Source of the DNA: Saprospiraceae bacterium
GTDB taxonomy: Bacteria; Bacteroidota; Bacteroidia; Chitinophagales; Saprospiraceae
Direction: 5' to 3'
DNA length: 5,688 bases
Assembly (NCBI GenBank): GCA_016720635.1
Contig: JADKKF010000021.1
Span: forward strand, 1-5,688
The notes under the pieces are model-generated. The model saw only the letters and a program-made list of their open reading frames with translations. It was not told where the DNA came from and made no database searches. A program made the translations under genes and the position numbers. Below, in pieces: positions 1 through 5,688 of this stretch. How positions within the stretch are numbered: the stretch's first letter is position 1; the number at the start of each line of letters is the position of its first letter.

Positions 1-152
1 AATTCTCATGATTTATTTATTTTAATAAAGATCAACAACCACATATATAGTTCAAAGGTATATCTTTTTATTAAGATCAACTTAGAGAATATTTGTTTTT
101 ATTGATAAAATATTTGGAAGTAATTAAGAAAAAGTAATATACACATGAACGA
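1..152. other. 3' flank of hsp70, no gene seen
   Basis: AT-rich sequence downstream of the hsp70 stop. It holds a poly(A)-signal-like motif at 98-103 and two loosely similar stretches (TTTTAATAAAGATCAAC near 21-37 and TTTTATTAAGATCAAC near 66-81). No coding frame is supported here. Confidence 0.6.
98..103 (-). terminator. AATAAA-like 3'-end signal of hsp70
   Basis: On the minus strand the sequence is ATCAATAAAAACAAAT, with AATAAA starting 49 nt past the stop codon. The S10 gene has nearly the same string at nearly the same distance. It is a candidate polyadenylation signal only; AT-rich DNA yields such hexamers by chance. Confidence 0.35.
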
Positions 153-2129
153 TCAATCAACTTCATCGACATGAGGTCCACTTGATTGGCCAGTAGATCC
201 TCCTTGAGGTCCTCCGGCACCTGGGAATCCAGCTCCTCCTGGGAATCCTCCGGCTCCGGGTGGGGCACCTCCAGCTGCTTGATAGACTTTTGACATGATT
301 GGGTTGAAGACACCTTCGAGCTCTTTTTGCTTAGCTTCGATGGCGGATGTCTCAGCATCTTGGTTTGATGACAACCATCTTTCAACTTATTCAACCTTTG
401 ATTTGATTGTGCCCTTGTCACCCTCGTTGATTTTGTCTTTAAGTTTTTCATCATCAAGAGTGTGTTTAATGCTAACACAATAGCTTTCAAGAGCATTCTT
501 GGCTTCAATTCTCTTTCTGATTTTCTCATCTTGATCTTTGAATTTTTCAGCTTCTTTGATCAAGTTTTCGATTTCTTCTTTTGAGAGTCTACCCTTGTTG
601 TTGGTAATGGTGATCTTCTCTGATCTTGATGTTCCCTTATCGGTAGCGTGAACACTCATGATACCGTTTTGATCGATTTCGAATGAAACTTCGATTTGAG
701 GAACACCTCTTGGGGCTGGTGGAATACCATCGAGGTTGAATTTACCAAGTAAGTTGTTATCTTTAGTCATTTGTCTTTCACCTTCGAAGACTTGAATCAA
801 CACACCGGGCTGGTTGTCAGCATAGGTGGTGAAAGTTTGGGATTTCTTGGTTGGGATTGTGGTATTTCTTGGGATGAGGACAGTCATGACACCTCCTGCA
901 GTTTCGATACCGAGTGAGAGAGGAGTGACGTCAATCAAGAGAAGACTGTCTGTGGCTTCTGAGCCTTGACCTGAGAGGATGGCAGCTTGGACAGCAGCAC
1001 CGTAGGCAACGGCCTCATCAGGGTTGATTGATCTGTTTGGTTATTTACCATTGAAATATTCTTTAAGAAGGTCAATAACTTTTGGAATTCTAGTTGATCC
1101 ACCGACCAAGACGACATCGTGAATTTGACCCTTGGACATTTGAGAGTCTCTCAAGACTTTCTCAACTGGTGGAATAGTTTCCTTGAACATAGACATACAG
1201 AGTTCTTCGAATTTAGCTCTAGTGATGGTCATTGAGTAATCTTCTGATTCGGCAAGAGAGTCAACTTCGATTGCGGTTTGGGCTGAAGATGAAAGAATTC
1301 TCTTGGCTTTCTCGGCTTGAGTTCTAAGACGTCTCATAGCTCTAGGGTTGTTTCTGATGTCGATTCCTTTTCTTTTCAAGAAATCAGCTGCGCAATATTC
1401 GACGAGTTTGTTATCGAAATCTTCACCTCCCAAGTGAGTATCACCAGCAGTGGCTTTGACTTAGAAGATACCGTCATCGATTGTGAGTAAGGAGACATCG
1501 AATGTTCCTCCTCCCAAGTCAAAGATCAAGACGTTTCTTTAACCTTGTCCTTTTTTATCAAGACCATAGGCAATGGCAGCTGCTGTTGGCTCGTTGATGA
1601 TTCTGAGGACGTTTAGGCCGGCAATTGATCCAGCATCCTTGGTAGCTTGTCTTTGGTTGTCATTGAAATAGGCTGGGACTGTGATGACGGCGTTCTTGCA
1701 GCTTTCACCCAAGAAGGCTTCAGCAGTTTCTCTCATCTTGGTTAAGACCATTGATGAGATCTCTTCAGGGTGGAACTTTTTGGTTTCTCCTTTATACTTG
1801 ACGACGATAACGGGTTTGTCATCGGGTCCAGCTTCGACCTTGAATGGCCATAGTTTCATATCCTTCTGGACAACTGGATCATTGAACTTTCTTCCGATAA
1901 GTCTCTTAGCATCGAAGACAGTGTTGATTGGGTTTTTAGCAGTTTGGTTCTTAGCAGCATCACCGATAAGTCTTTCAGTATCAGTGAATCCGACATAGGA
2001 TGGGGTAGTTCTGTTACCCTGGTCATTGGCAATGATTTAAACTCTTTAATTTTGCCAGACACCGACACAAGAGTAAGTAGTACCGAGATCGATACCGATA
2101 GCTTTTCCTTGAACTTTTTTTTAAGTCAT
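153..2129 (-). CDS. hsp70: Cytosolic-type Hsp70 chaperone, complete, with seven in-frame UAA codons
   Basis: ATP-dependent chaperone of the cytosol and nucleus that binds exposed hydrophobic peptides. The reading frame runs unbroken from ATG (2129) to TGA (153-155) and gives 658 residues, the usual family length, if UAA is sense. The ATPase domain shows all three family signatures: IDLGTTYS (residues 13-20), FDLGGGTFDVS (203-213) and VLVGGSTRIPKV (340-351). The linker and start of the substrate-binding domain follow at about 400 (DVTPLSLGIE). The lid ends in a Gly/Pro-rich tail (about 620-645), and the protein ends in DEVD, a variant of the cytosolic EEVD. No ER signal or KDEL-like tail and no mitochondrial presequence is visible. 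UAA codons encode residues 3, 28, 31, 197, 223, 363 and 581. Residues 31 (V-x-IIANDQ) and 223 (IF-x-VKATAGD) are Glu in nearly all eukaryotic Hsp70s. No intron is needed. Family and extent are secure. Confidence 0.97.
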
Positions 2130-2203
2130 TAAATTTTCCACTCTGTACAAAGAAAAATAAATTTAGTTTACTTCTACAATTCATCACAGTGGCATATTTT
2201 TTC

Positions 2204-2213
2204 ATTTATAAAT
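2204..2213 (-). promoter_or_regulatory. TATA-like box upstream of hsp70
   Basis: ATTTATAAAT lies about 75 nt upstream of the hsp70 ATG, next to a GAA-rich tract on the minus strand. It fits a core promoter by position only. In DNA this AT-rich the motif has little specificity. Confidence 0.25.
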
Positions 2214-2489
2214 TCTAATTCTTCTTCGCGACATCTGAAAATCTCCCACGTATCGATATCATTATATTTGTGAAGGAAAACTATTTAATTAAGAACAAAG
2301 ACTTCTAGATAAACCTTTTACACTAACCTCCTCAACTAGACTTAATTTAATATTCAGATTTGTAATCAGATCGATGTCAAGATAAGATCTTGCCTTAAGA
2401 ATCCTTTACTCAGAAAAAAATTATCGATTAACCTTTGGGTTTTTCTTTAGCAGCGGACCTCATGATCGATCTGATTTCCGATTTGTTAT

Positions 2490-2495
2490 TTTATT
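2490..2495 (-). terminator. AATAAA-like 3'-end signal of the S10 gene
   Basis: On the minus strand the sequence is ATCAATAAAATAACAAAT, with AATAAA starting 48 nt past the TGA. The match in string and distance to the hsp70 3' flank makes it a candidate cleavage and polyadenylation signal. Confidence 0.35.
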
Positions 2496-2543
2496 GATTC
2501 GAAATTGTATTTTTGTTCATAATATGACATTTATAAAGAGCAA

Positions 2544-3946
2544 TCAAGCCTTATAAGGAAGGGTAGTTCCATCTAGAAATCCGTTTAATACTTCCTCCAT
2601 ACTGACAGGTTGATCGAAACCTGCTTTAAATCCTGCAGCCTTAACTAGAACCATAGTTAATCCTTCTAGTTCCCAAATAAATCCACCGACTTGATCCTCA
2701 CCTTTATGTTTTCCAGGAATCCACCATTATCTCCAGTTCTTTCTAATAGGGACTTGATGGACAGCTCTATAGTAGTTAATCCAAGCTTTGGTACCGATCG
2801 CAGGTACGGTAGAATCCATATCTCCACTATAAACCCACTAAAAATAACAAAAATATTTACGAATCGAAGTCCATCCTTAATAAGTCCAGGAATTAAATGT
2901 AGACTACCATTACCAGAATGATATTCATTCCATATTTTAAGATCACAAGGTTTCCAAGCAGGTGCTTCTGGTCTAATATTCCAATTTTCTCTGAAATGAG
3001 GATCATTTAAGTATGAACTTGCACCACTCTAGTCTTCACATCCCATATTTATGGTATTAGATGTAGTCGATTTCCAGCATTTTGCGAAAATATTATAGGC
3101 GGAGGTGTTGGTTGCGTTGTATTCTTTATCGATTTTTTGGCGAGCTACGTAACATTGGTATGGATCGACTGACATGGCGCATTTGCCGATGTAGTCCATA
3201 TAGGCGGGTTTGGTCATAAAACCTCTAGAATACAAGAACTAGTAGTGATAATGTGAGTTTCTTTCAGACCCAGATGCGAAACATTCGTCAGGATTTACGC
3301 AAGGGTTTCCAGAAGTAGACCCTTAATGTTGATTTTGCTCCAGAAAATTCGGAAAGGATCGTTATTTCGATTAATAATTTCTCTAGCTAGATATGTGGCG
3401 AAAACAGCACCATAACCAGAGCCACTAATATAAAGTTAATTTTTCTTGAGAGTATTGTGTCTATCGAGGAAAATACTTAAAGCATTGATAAGTTCTTCAG
3501 CGACAATATCGTCAGTAATGGTGTCATTACTTAAACTTTCGCTAAATCCGACTCCAGCAGGTGCCTCTAGATATAACAACCCAGCTCGCTTATTCCAAGC
3601 ATTAGGATTCGGATCAGGATGAATCTGCCCAGGTGCAATAATAAAAGGCCCATTCTCCTGTAAATATAATCAACCCAGAACAACCAGGTCCACCAGCCAA
3701 CCACAAAACCAACGGATCCTTAGCAACATCTTTTTGCGATTAAAAGTAAACATAATGTACTGACTTAGCTTTTGCAGACAAGCTGATATCAAGATAACCT
3801 AAACAAGATATAAAAAAAAATGTACCTGAATAGATTCTTTAGGGATAGTTAGGGATCGATGTGTCGACTTCGTCATCTTCGGGGAGCTGGCATCTAGTAG
3901 CTATGGACAGAAGAAGTGTTAGGAGTACTAACCGGTTGATGGTCAT
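2544..3946 (-). CDS. Serine carboxypeptidase-like (S10) protein, catalytic Ser and His missing, two frame changes
   Basis: S10 family homologue. Active members cut C-terminal residues from peptides in lysosome/vacuole-type compartments. The ATG at 3946 opens a signal peptide (MTINRLVLLTLLLSIATRC), then YSGYLDIS (39-46), DPLVLWLAGGPGCSG (68-82), AGLLYLEAPAGVGFS (113-127), a YNATNTSAYNIFAKC stretch, YLNDP, YSGDMDSTVP, DQVGG and a FLDGTTLPY end before TGA (2544-2546). The product would be about 450 residues, a normal length. Two GT-AG introns (3799-3825 and 2838-2860) restore the frame. In-frame UAA lies at 3839-3841, 3740-3742, 3436-3438 and 2727-2729, and UAG at 3239-3241 and 3029-3031. The UAA at 3740 gives YFESQ, a Glu-conserved site. 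Oddities: GESYAG is GSGYGA (Ser to Gly), GAGHMVP is AAGFKAG (His to Phe), and the frame slips near 3661-3670 and 3311-3313. It could be a secreted pseudo-peptidase, a decaying pseudogene, or a gene with assembly indels. Family is secure; activity is unlikely. Confidence 0.9.
2838..2860 (-). other. 23-nt spliceosomal intron in the S10 gene
   Basis: On the minus strand it starts GTAAATATT, is T-rich and ends ATTTTTAG. Excision joins LRF directly to WVYSGDMDSTVP, the segment carrying the catalytic Asp region. It is 23 nt long, so its removal is required to keep the frame, which makes this the better supported of the two S10 introns. Confidence 0.92.
3799..3825 (-). other. 27-nt spliceosomal intron in the S10 gene
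   Basis: On the minus strand it starts GTACA, continues with a T-run and ends TTGTTTAG. Removing it joins TCA-G to GT-TAT in phase 1 and gives YSGYLDIS, a conserved stretch near the N-terminus of S10 enzymes. Its length is a multiple of three, so splicing does not change the frame. The call rests on the GT...TAG ends, the T-rich interior and the family alignment. Confidence 0.85.
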
Positions 3947-4328
3947 TATCCTTTTTTAATAGGGGTGGATATATGTTTTTAATATTTTGTAGAAGTATAA
4001 TAGATTTGTTATCAAATTTGTATATACTAACTTTACATACTATCCTTGGTAAAAAACGAGATCAGGTCTAGATTGTCGAACGTTTGCTAATTCATACTAG
4101 TTTAAGAAGGTTATGATAAATGAAAAATTACATAAATAAATTATTGATTAAATTTTTTTGGTTCGTTTTGAAAACAGTCAAAGATGCTAAAGAGCCACAA
4201 AAGTTGACCTAATTTTGGAAAAATTTTTATAACATTAGTGAAATGGAGTAGAAAGTGGGACAACAAGATATTATAATAGAATAAATCCACTGCTACTTTG
4301 GATTAAGCATAATAATAATACACGAAAT
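3947..4328. other. Spacer between divergent genes (S10 and acidic repeat gene)
   Basis: The start codons at 3946 (minus) and 4329 (plus) face away from each other, so promoters for both genes should lie here. The sequence is AT-rich, with TATATAC near 4020 and ATATAT near 3970 as possible elements for the S10 gene, and a weak inverted repeat (ATTTG/CAAAT, 4004-4017). No coding frame is convincing, and TGA codons interrupt the plus-strand frame of the repeat gene at 4239. Confidence 0.6.
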
Positions 4329-5110
4329 ATGTCGAACTCTGAAAACGATTCTGACTAGAGTCAACAGATGAACAGTAATATCCGCTAAATGTAAAGTTCA
4401 CCCTTTTTATTTAACATTAGTTCGATTATGAATTCGGTTCTTGGCAGGTTCTCGTCATCTTCGGCAAGACCTAAATAGTAAGACCATTCAAGAATCGAAG
4501 TATAATCTTCTGCGGTCGAAGAAGAATGGAAAGTAGGATTTTCACAATAAGGAAAAGGGTTCAAGAACTCTTCGAAATCGAATCAATTAAAGGAGGCGAA
4601 TATAAAACCTATCAGTTAAGCAGAGAAGAAGAAATTCGAACGATTGATGAAATACGATTCTAGTTAAGCTTTGAAATCTTCTTGTGGATAAGATTCTTTG
4701 GTCGAAGAAGAATGGGAAGAAAGATTTTCAGAATAAAGAAATAATAACTCATATTATTTAAACTAATCTGAAGCTAACATTTAAAATTTTCGTTAAGCCC
4801 AAATTAAGAAATACGGACGATTGATGAAATAAAACTAAATACTTTCTAGTTAAGCTTCGAATCTTCTTGTGGATAAGATTCTTTGGTCGAAGAATAATGG
4901 GAAGAAGTTTCTTAAGAATAAGGAAATAATAACTCATATTATTTAAACTAATCTGAAGCTAGCATGTAAAATTTGAGTTAAGCCCAAATTAAGAAATTTT
5001 AAGAATTGGAAAACGCTGATTAAATAATCCACAGTTAAACTTCCGAATTATCTTCAGAATATGATAGTACAACCTAAACACATCGACCACAATCAGAAAG
5101 TTAAGAGTGA
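4329..5110 (+). CDS. Unrecognised Glu/Ser-rich protein of 62-residue repeats, about 28 UAA/UAG codons, one frameshift
   Basis: I recognise no family. The frame opens at ATG 4329, the first in-frame ATG after a TGA at 4239. It has no TGA until 4974, and after a shift at about 4857 it ends at TGA 5108-5110. The product would be about 250 residues: a Ser/Asn-rich leader, then repeats of exactly 62 codons (4476-4661, 4662-4847, 4848-5032 with one base missing, 5033-5110 partial). Each full unit has VEEEW near residue 14, and units 2 and 3 share SSCGEDSLVEEEW and NNNSYYLNESEA. GAA in one unit is UAA in another (4710-4712 against 4895-4897; 4638-4640 against 5000-5002), so it is read as Glu. The protein is strongly acidic, with no signal peptide or membrane segment visible. 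If the missing base is real, translation stops at 4974-4976. The unit length, divisible by three, argues for coding; function is unknown. Confidence 0.68.
4391..4420 (+). other. Probable 30-nt intron in the acidic repeat gene
   Basis: The stretch begins GTAAAG, has a pyrimidine-rich middle (CCCTTTTTATTT) and ends ACATTAG, like the two S10 introns in length and ends. Because 30 is a multiple of three and it contains no in-frame TGA, the protein frame is open with or without splicing. Ten residues depend on it, so the leader may be either 39 or 49 codons long. Confidence 0.6.
4476..5110 (+). repeat. Tandem 186-bp coding repeat, three units plus a partial fourth
   Basis: Units start at 4476, 4662, 4848 and 5033. 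The spacing is 186, 186 and 185 bp, so the third unit is one base short. Units 2 and 3 are closely similar, sharing the run TCTTCTTGTGGATAAGATTC (from 4677 and 4862) and the stretch ATAATAACTCATATTATTTA. Unit 1 and the partial unit 4 are more diverged. The UAA at unit codon 2 is present in all four. Internal length changes between units are whole codons, apart from the single missing base near 4857. Confidence 0.88.
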
Positions 5111-5340
5111 AGAAGCAAAGTATAAAAACGTAAATGATAGTTATGTATTGAGAATAATTTCCTCACTATTCTACCCGGAAATCAATTAAATTAATTTTAT
5201 ATCACATTAACTACATCAGTTCCAGAAGACAATCTATATTGATCTTGTAACCACCATATGCTGATTAGATGATGAACTAATAACGAACAACCTTATTAGT
5301 AAAGAATATATTATACCTAAAAATGATTGAAGGAATATTT
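5111..5340. other. 3' flank of the acidic repeat gene, nothing firm seen
   Basis: AT-rich sequence after the TGA at 5108-5110. TATAAAAAC (near 5121) and ATCAATTAAATTAATT (from 5181) are possible 3'-end elements. A minus-strand frame without TGA crosses part of it from the right edge but is not otherwise supported here. Confidence 0.45.
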
Positions 5341-5688
5341 ATGGAGGATCCATATAAAAACATTTACAGATATGAAAAATTGGGTTTTAAATAGTTTATT
5401 TTTTTCCTTGCTTTCTCAAAATCAAGCCTATTTCATTCGCGGTAAGGATCGAGGACCAGTATATCTCAATGCCCTTATCAAAGCCTTATTTTAATTTTTA
5501 TAAAATGTCTTACTGAAATTCCAAATATCCGCTAATCTCCTGCTGTTTTCGGATATTATTGCGATCCCAAAGTTGAGGGATTTTATTCTTCTGGAATTTG
5601 GAAAATGCTTCCCTAAATATAATTGAAATATTGATAAAATAATTTAAGTTTGTCCAGCACTGAATTTTAAACTCAAAGAAGAATTAAG
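5216..5688 (-). other. Long TGA-free minus-strand frame reaching the window edge
   Basis: From the right edge to TGA at 5216-5218 this frame stays open for about 157 codons, if UAA/UAG are Glu. It includes DRNNIRKQQEISGYLEF and an amphipathic stretch with several UAA codons. It could be the 3' part of a gene that starts beyond the window. A second minus-strand frame is open from the edge to TGA 5422-5424. Base composition by codon position favours the plus-strand ORF at 5341 slightly, so this is an alternative reading of the same DNA, not an extra gene. Confidence 0.2.
5341..5634 (+). CDS. Possible small ORF of unknown function (97 codons)
   Basis: Reading UAA/UAG as Glu, ATG 5341 opens a frame to TGA 5632-5634. 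It starts MEDPYKNIYRYEKLGF and its last third includes ESPAVFGYYCDPKVEGFYSS. I recognise no domain. In its favour, by hand count over the last two thirds the third codon position is clearly more AT-rich than the first, as expected of coding DNA in an AT-rich genome, and the GC of this patch is above that of the spacers. Against it, a second plus-strand frame (ATG 5372, with a hydrophobic start MKNWVLNSLFFSLL) and two minus-strand frames are also free of TGA here. An intron could change the picture. Treat as tentative. Confidence 0.28.

Larger units (their letters stand above)
2130..2543. other. Spacer between the S10 gene and hsp70, holding the hsp70 5' region
   Basis: The two genes run head-to-tail on the minus strand, so this stretch should contain the S10 3' UTR and the hsp70 promoter and 5' UTR. 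I see TATA-like sequences at 2204-2213 and near 2529-2537, a 6-bp hairpin (CAAGAT/ATCTTG with a 3-nt loop, 2378-2392) and a GAA-rich tract (GAAGAAGAATTAGAA, minus strand, near 2214-2229). A textbook heat-shock element is not evident. The only ORF noted is a 17-codon one at 2410-2463 (minus) that I cannot support as a gene. Confidence 0.6.

Noticed and set aside
1681..1998. Plus-strand open frame opposite the Hsp70 ATPase domain
   Set aside because: It is the antisense shadow of a strongly conserved coding region; the same holds for 295-483 and 1944-2132 on the plus strand and for the offset minus-strand frames at 935-1117 and 1856-2068.
1461..2039. UAA as Gln (Tetrahymena/Paramecium code), Tyr (Mesodinium) or Lys (as reported for one oligohymenophorean)
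   Set aside because: Glu is the near-invariant residue at the best conserved UAA positions in Hsp70, and repeat copies exchange UAA with GAA. Lys, Tyr and Gln do not fit these sites.
153..2129. Hsp70 as a pseudogene with seven premature stops
   Set aside because: All seven interruptions are UAA, the frame never shifts, every family signature is intact, and the same codons occur in frame in the other genes. A reassigned code explains this; decay does not.
2410..2463. Small minus-strand ORF starting MRSAAKEKPKG
   Set aside because: It is only 17 codons to TGA, no intron of the sizes seen here extends it convincingly, and I recognise no family. It may be a chance or upstream ORF in the hsp70 leader.
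2691..2921. Plus-strand open frame opposite the S10 gene
   Set aside because: It overlaps the conserved YSGDMD and DQVGG segments and an intron on the other strand, so it is a shadow.
3305..3676. Euplotes-style programmed +1 frameshifting in the S10 gene
   Set aside because: The slip sites do not contain the AAA-UAA/UAG type signal, the code differs from that of Euplotes, and the losses look like missing bases relative to the family. Recoding cannot be excluded but is not the simplest reading.
2130..4328. tRNA genes in the spacers
   Set aside because: Scanning by eye for a B-box-like GGTTCGA with a matching cloverleaf found none; TTCGA-like strings occur but lack the paired arms.
153..5110. 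Blastocrithidia-type code (UAA/UAG as Glu with UGA as Trp)
   Set aside because: UGA terminates the Hsp70 after DEVD and the S10 protein after its FLDGTTLPY end, and Trp sites use UGG, so UGA is a stop here.
4476..5110. CRISPR-like or other spaced repeat array
   Set aside because: The units are contiguous, 186 bp long, diverged by substitution and in frame with a protein; there are no short identical repeats with unique spacers.

Overview
The window looks like nuclear DNA of a ciliate that reads UAA and UAG as glutamate and stops only at UGA. Peritrich ciliates (Vorticella, Campanella, Carchesium and relatives; NCBI table 30) are the known group with this code. The evidence is internal. A complete cytosolic-type Hsp70 gene carries seven in-frame UAA codons and ends at UGA. 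Several of the UAAs fall where eukaryotic Hsp70s almost always have Glu. A serine-carboxypeptidase-like gene carries four UAA and two UAG, and an acidic repeat gene swaps GAA for UAA between its own repeat copies. The very short GT-AG introns (23, 27 and probably 30 nt) and the AT-rich spacers also fit a ciliate. The species cannot be named from the sequence.

Layout. 1-152 is the 3' flank of hsp70. 153-2129 (minus) is hsp70, 658 codons with no intron. 2130-2543 is an AT-rich spacer holding the hsp70 5' region and the 3' end of the next gene. 2544-3946 (minus) is an S10 serine carboxypeptidase homologue with a signal peptide and two tiny introns. It lacks the catalytic Ser and His and needs two frame changes to be read through. 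3947-4328 is the spacer between divergent genes. 4329-5110 (plus) is an unrecognised Glu/Ser-rich gene built of 62-codon repeats (three units plus a partial fourth), with about 28 UAA/UAG codons and one apparent 1-nt deletion. 5111-5688 has several overlapping TGA-free frames, and I cannot say firmly which, if any, is coding.

The genes show no obvious functional link: a housekeeping chaperone, a secretory or lysosomal carboxypeptidase-like protein that may be a dead enzyme or a pseudogene, and a novel acidic repeat protein. The points most worth following are the self-contained evidence for the genetic code, the S10 homologue without two of its triad residues, and the repeat gene, which any standard-code annotation (or a simple six-frame ORF scan) would miss completely. 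I found no mobile element, CRISPR array, tRNA or rRNA.
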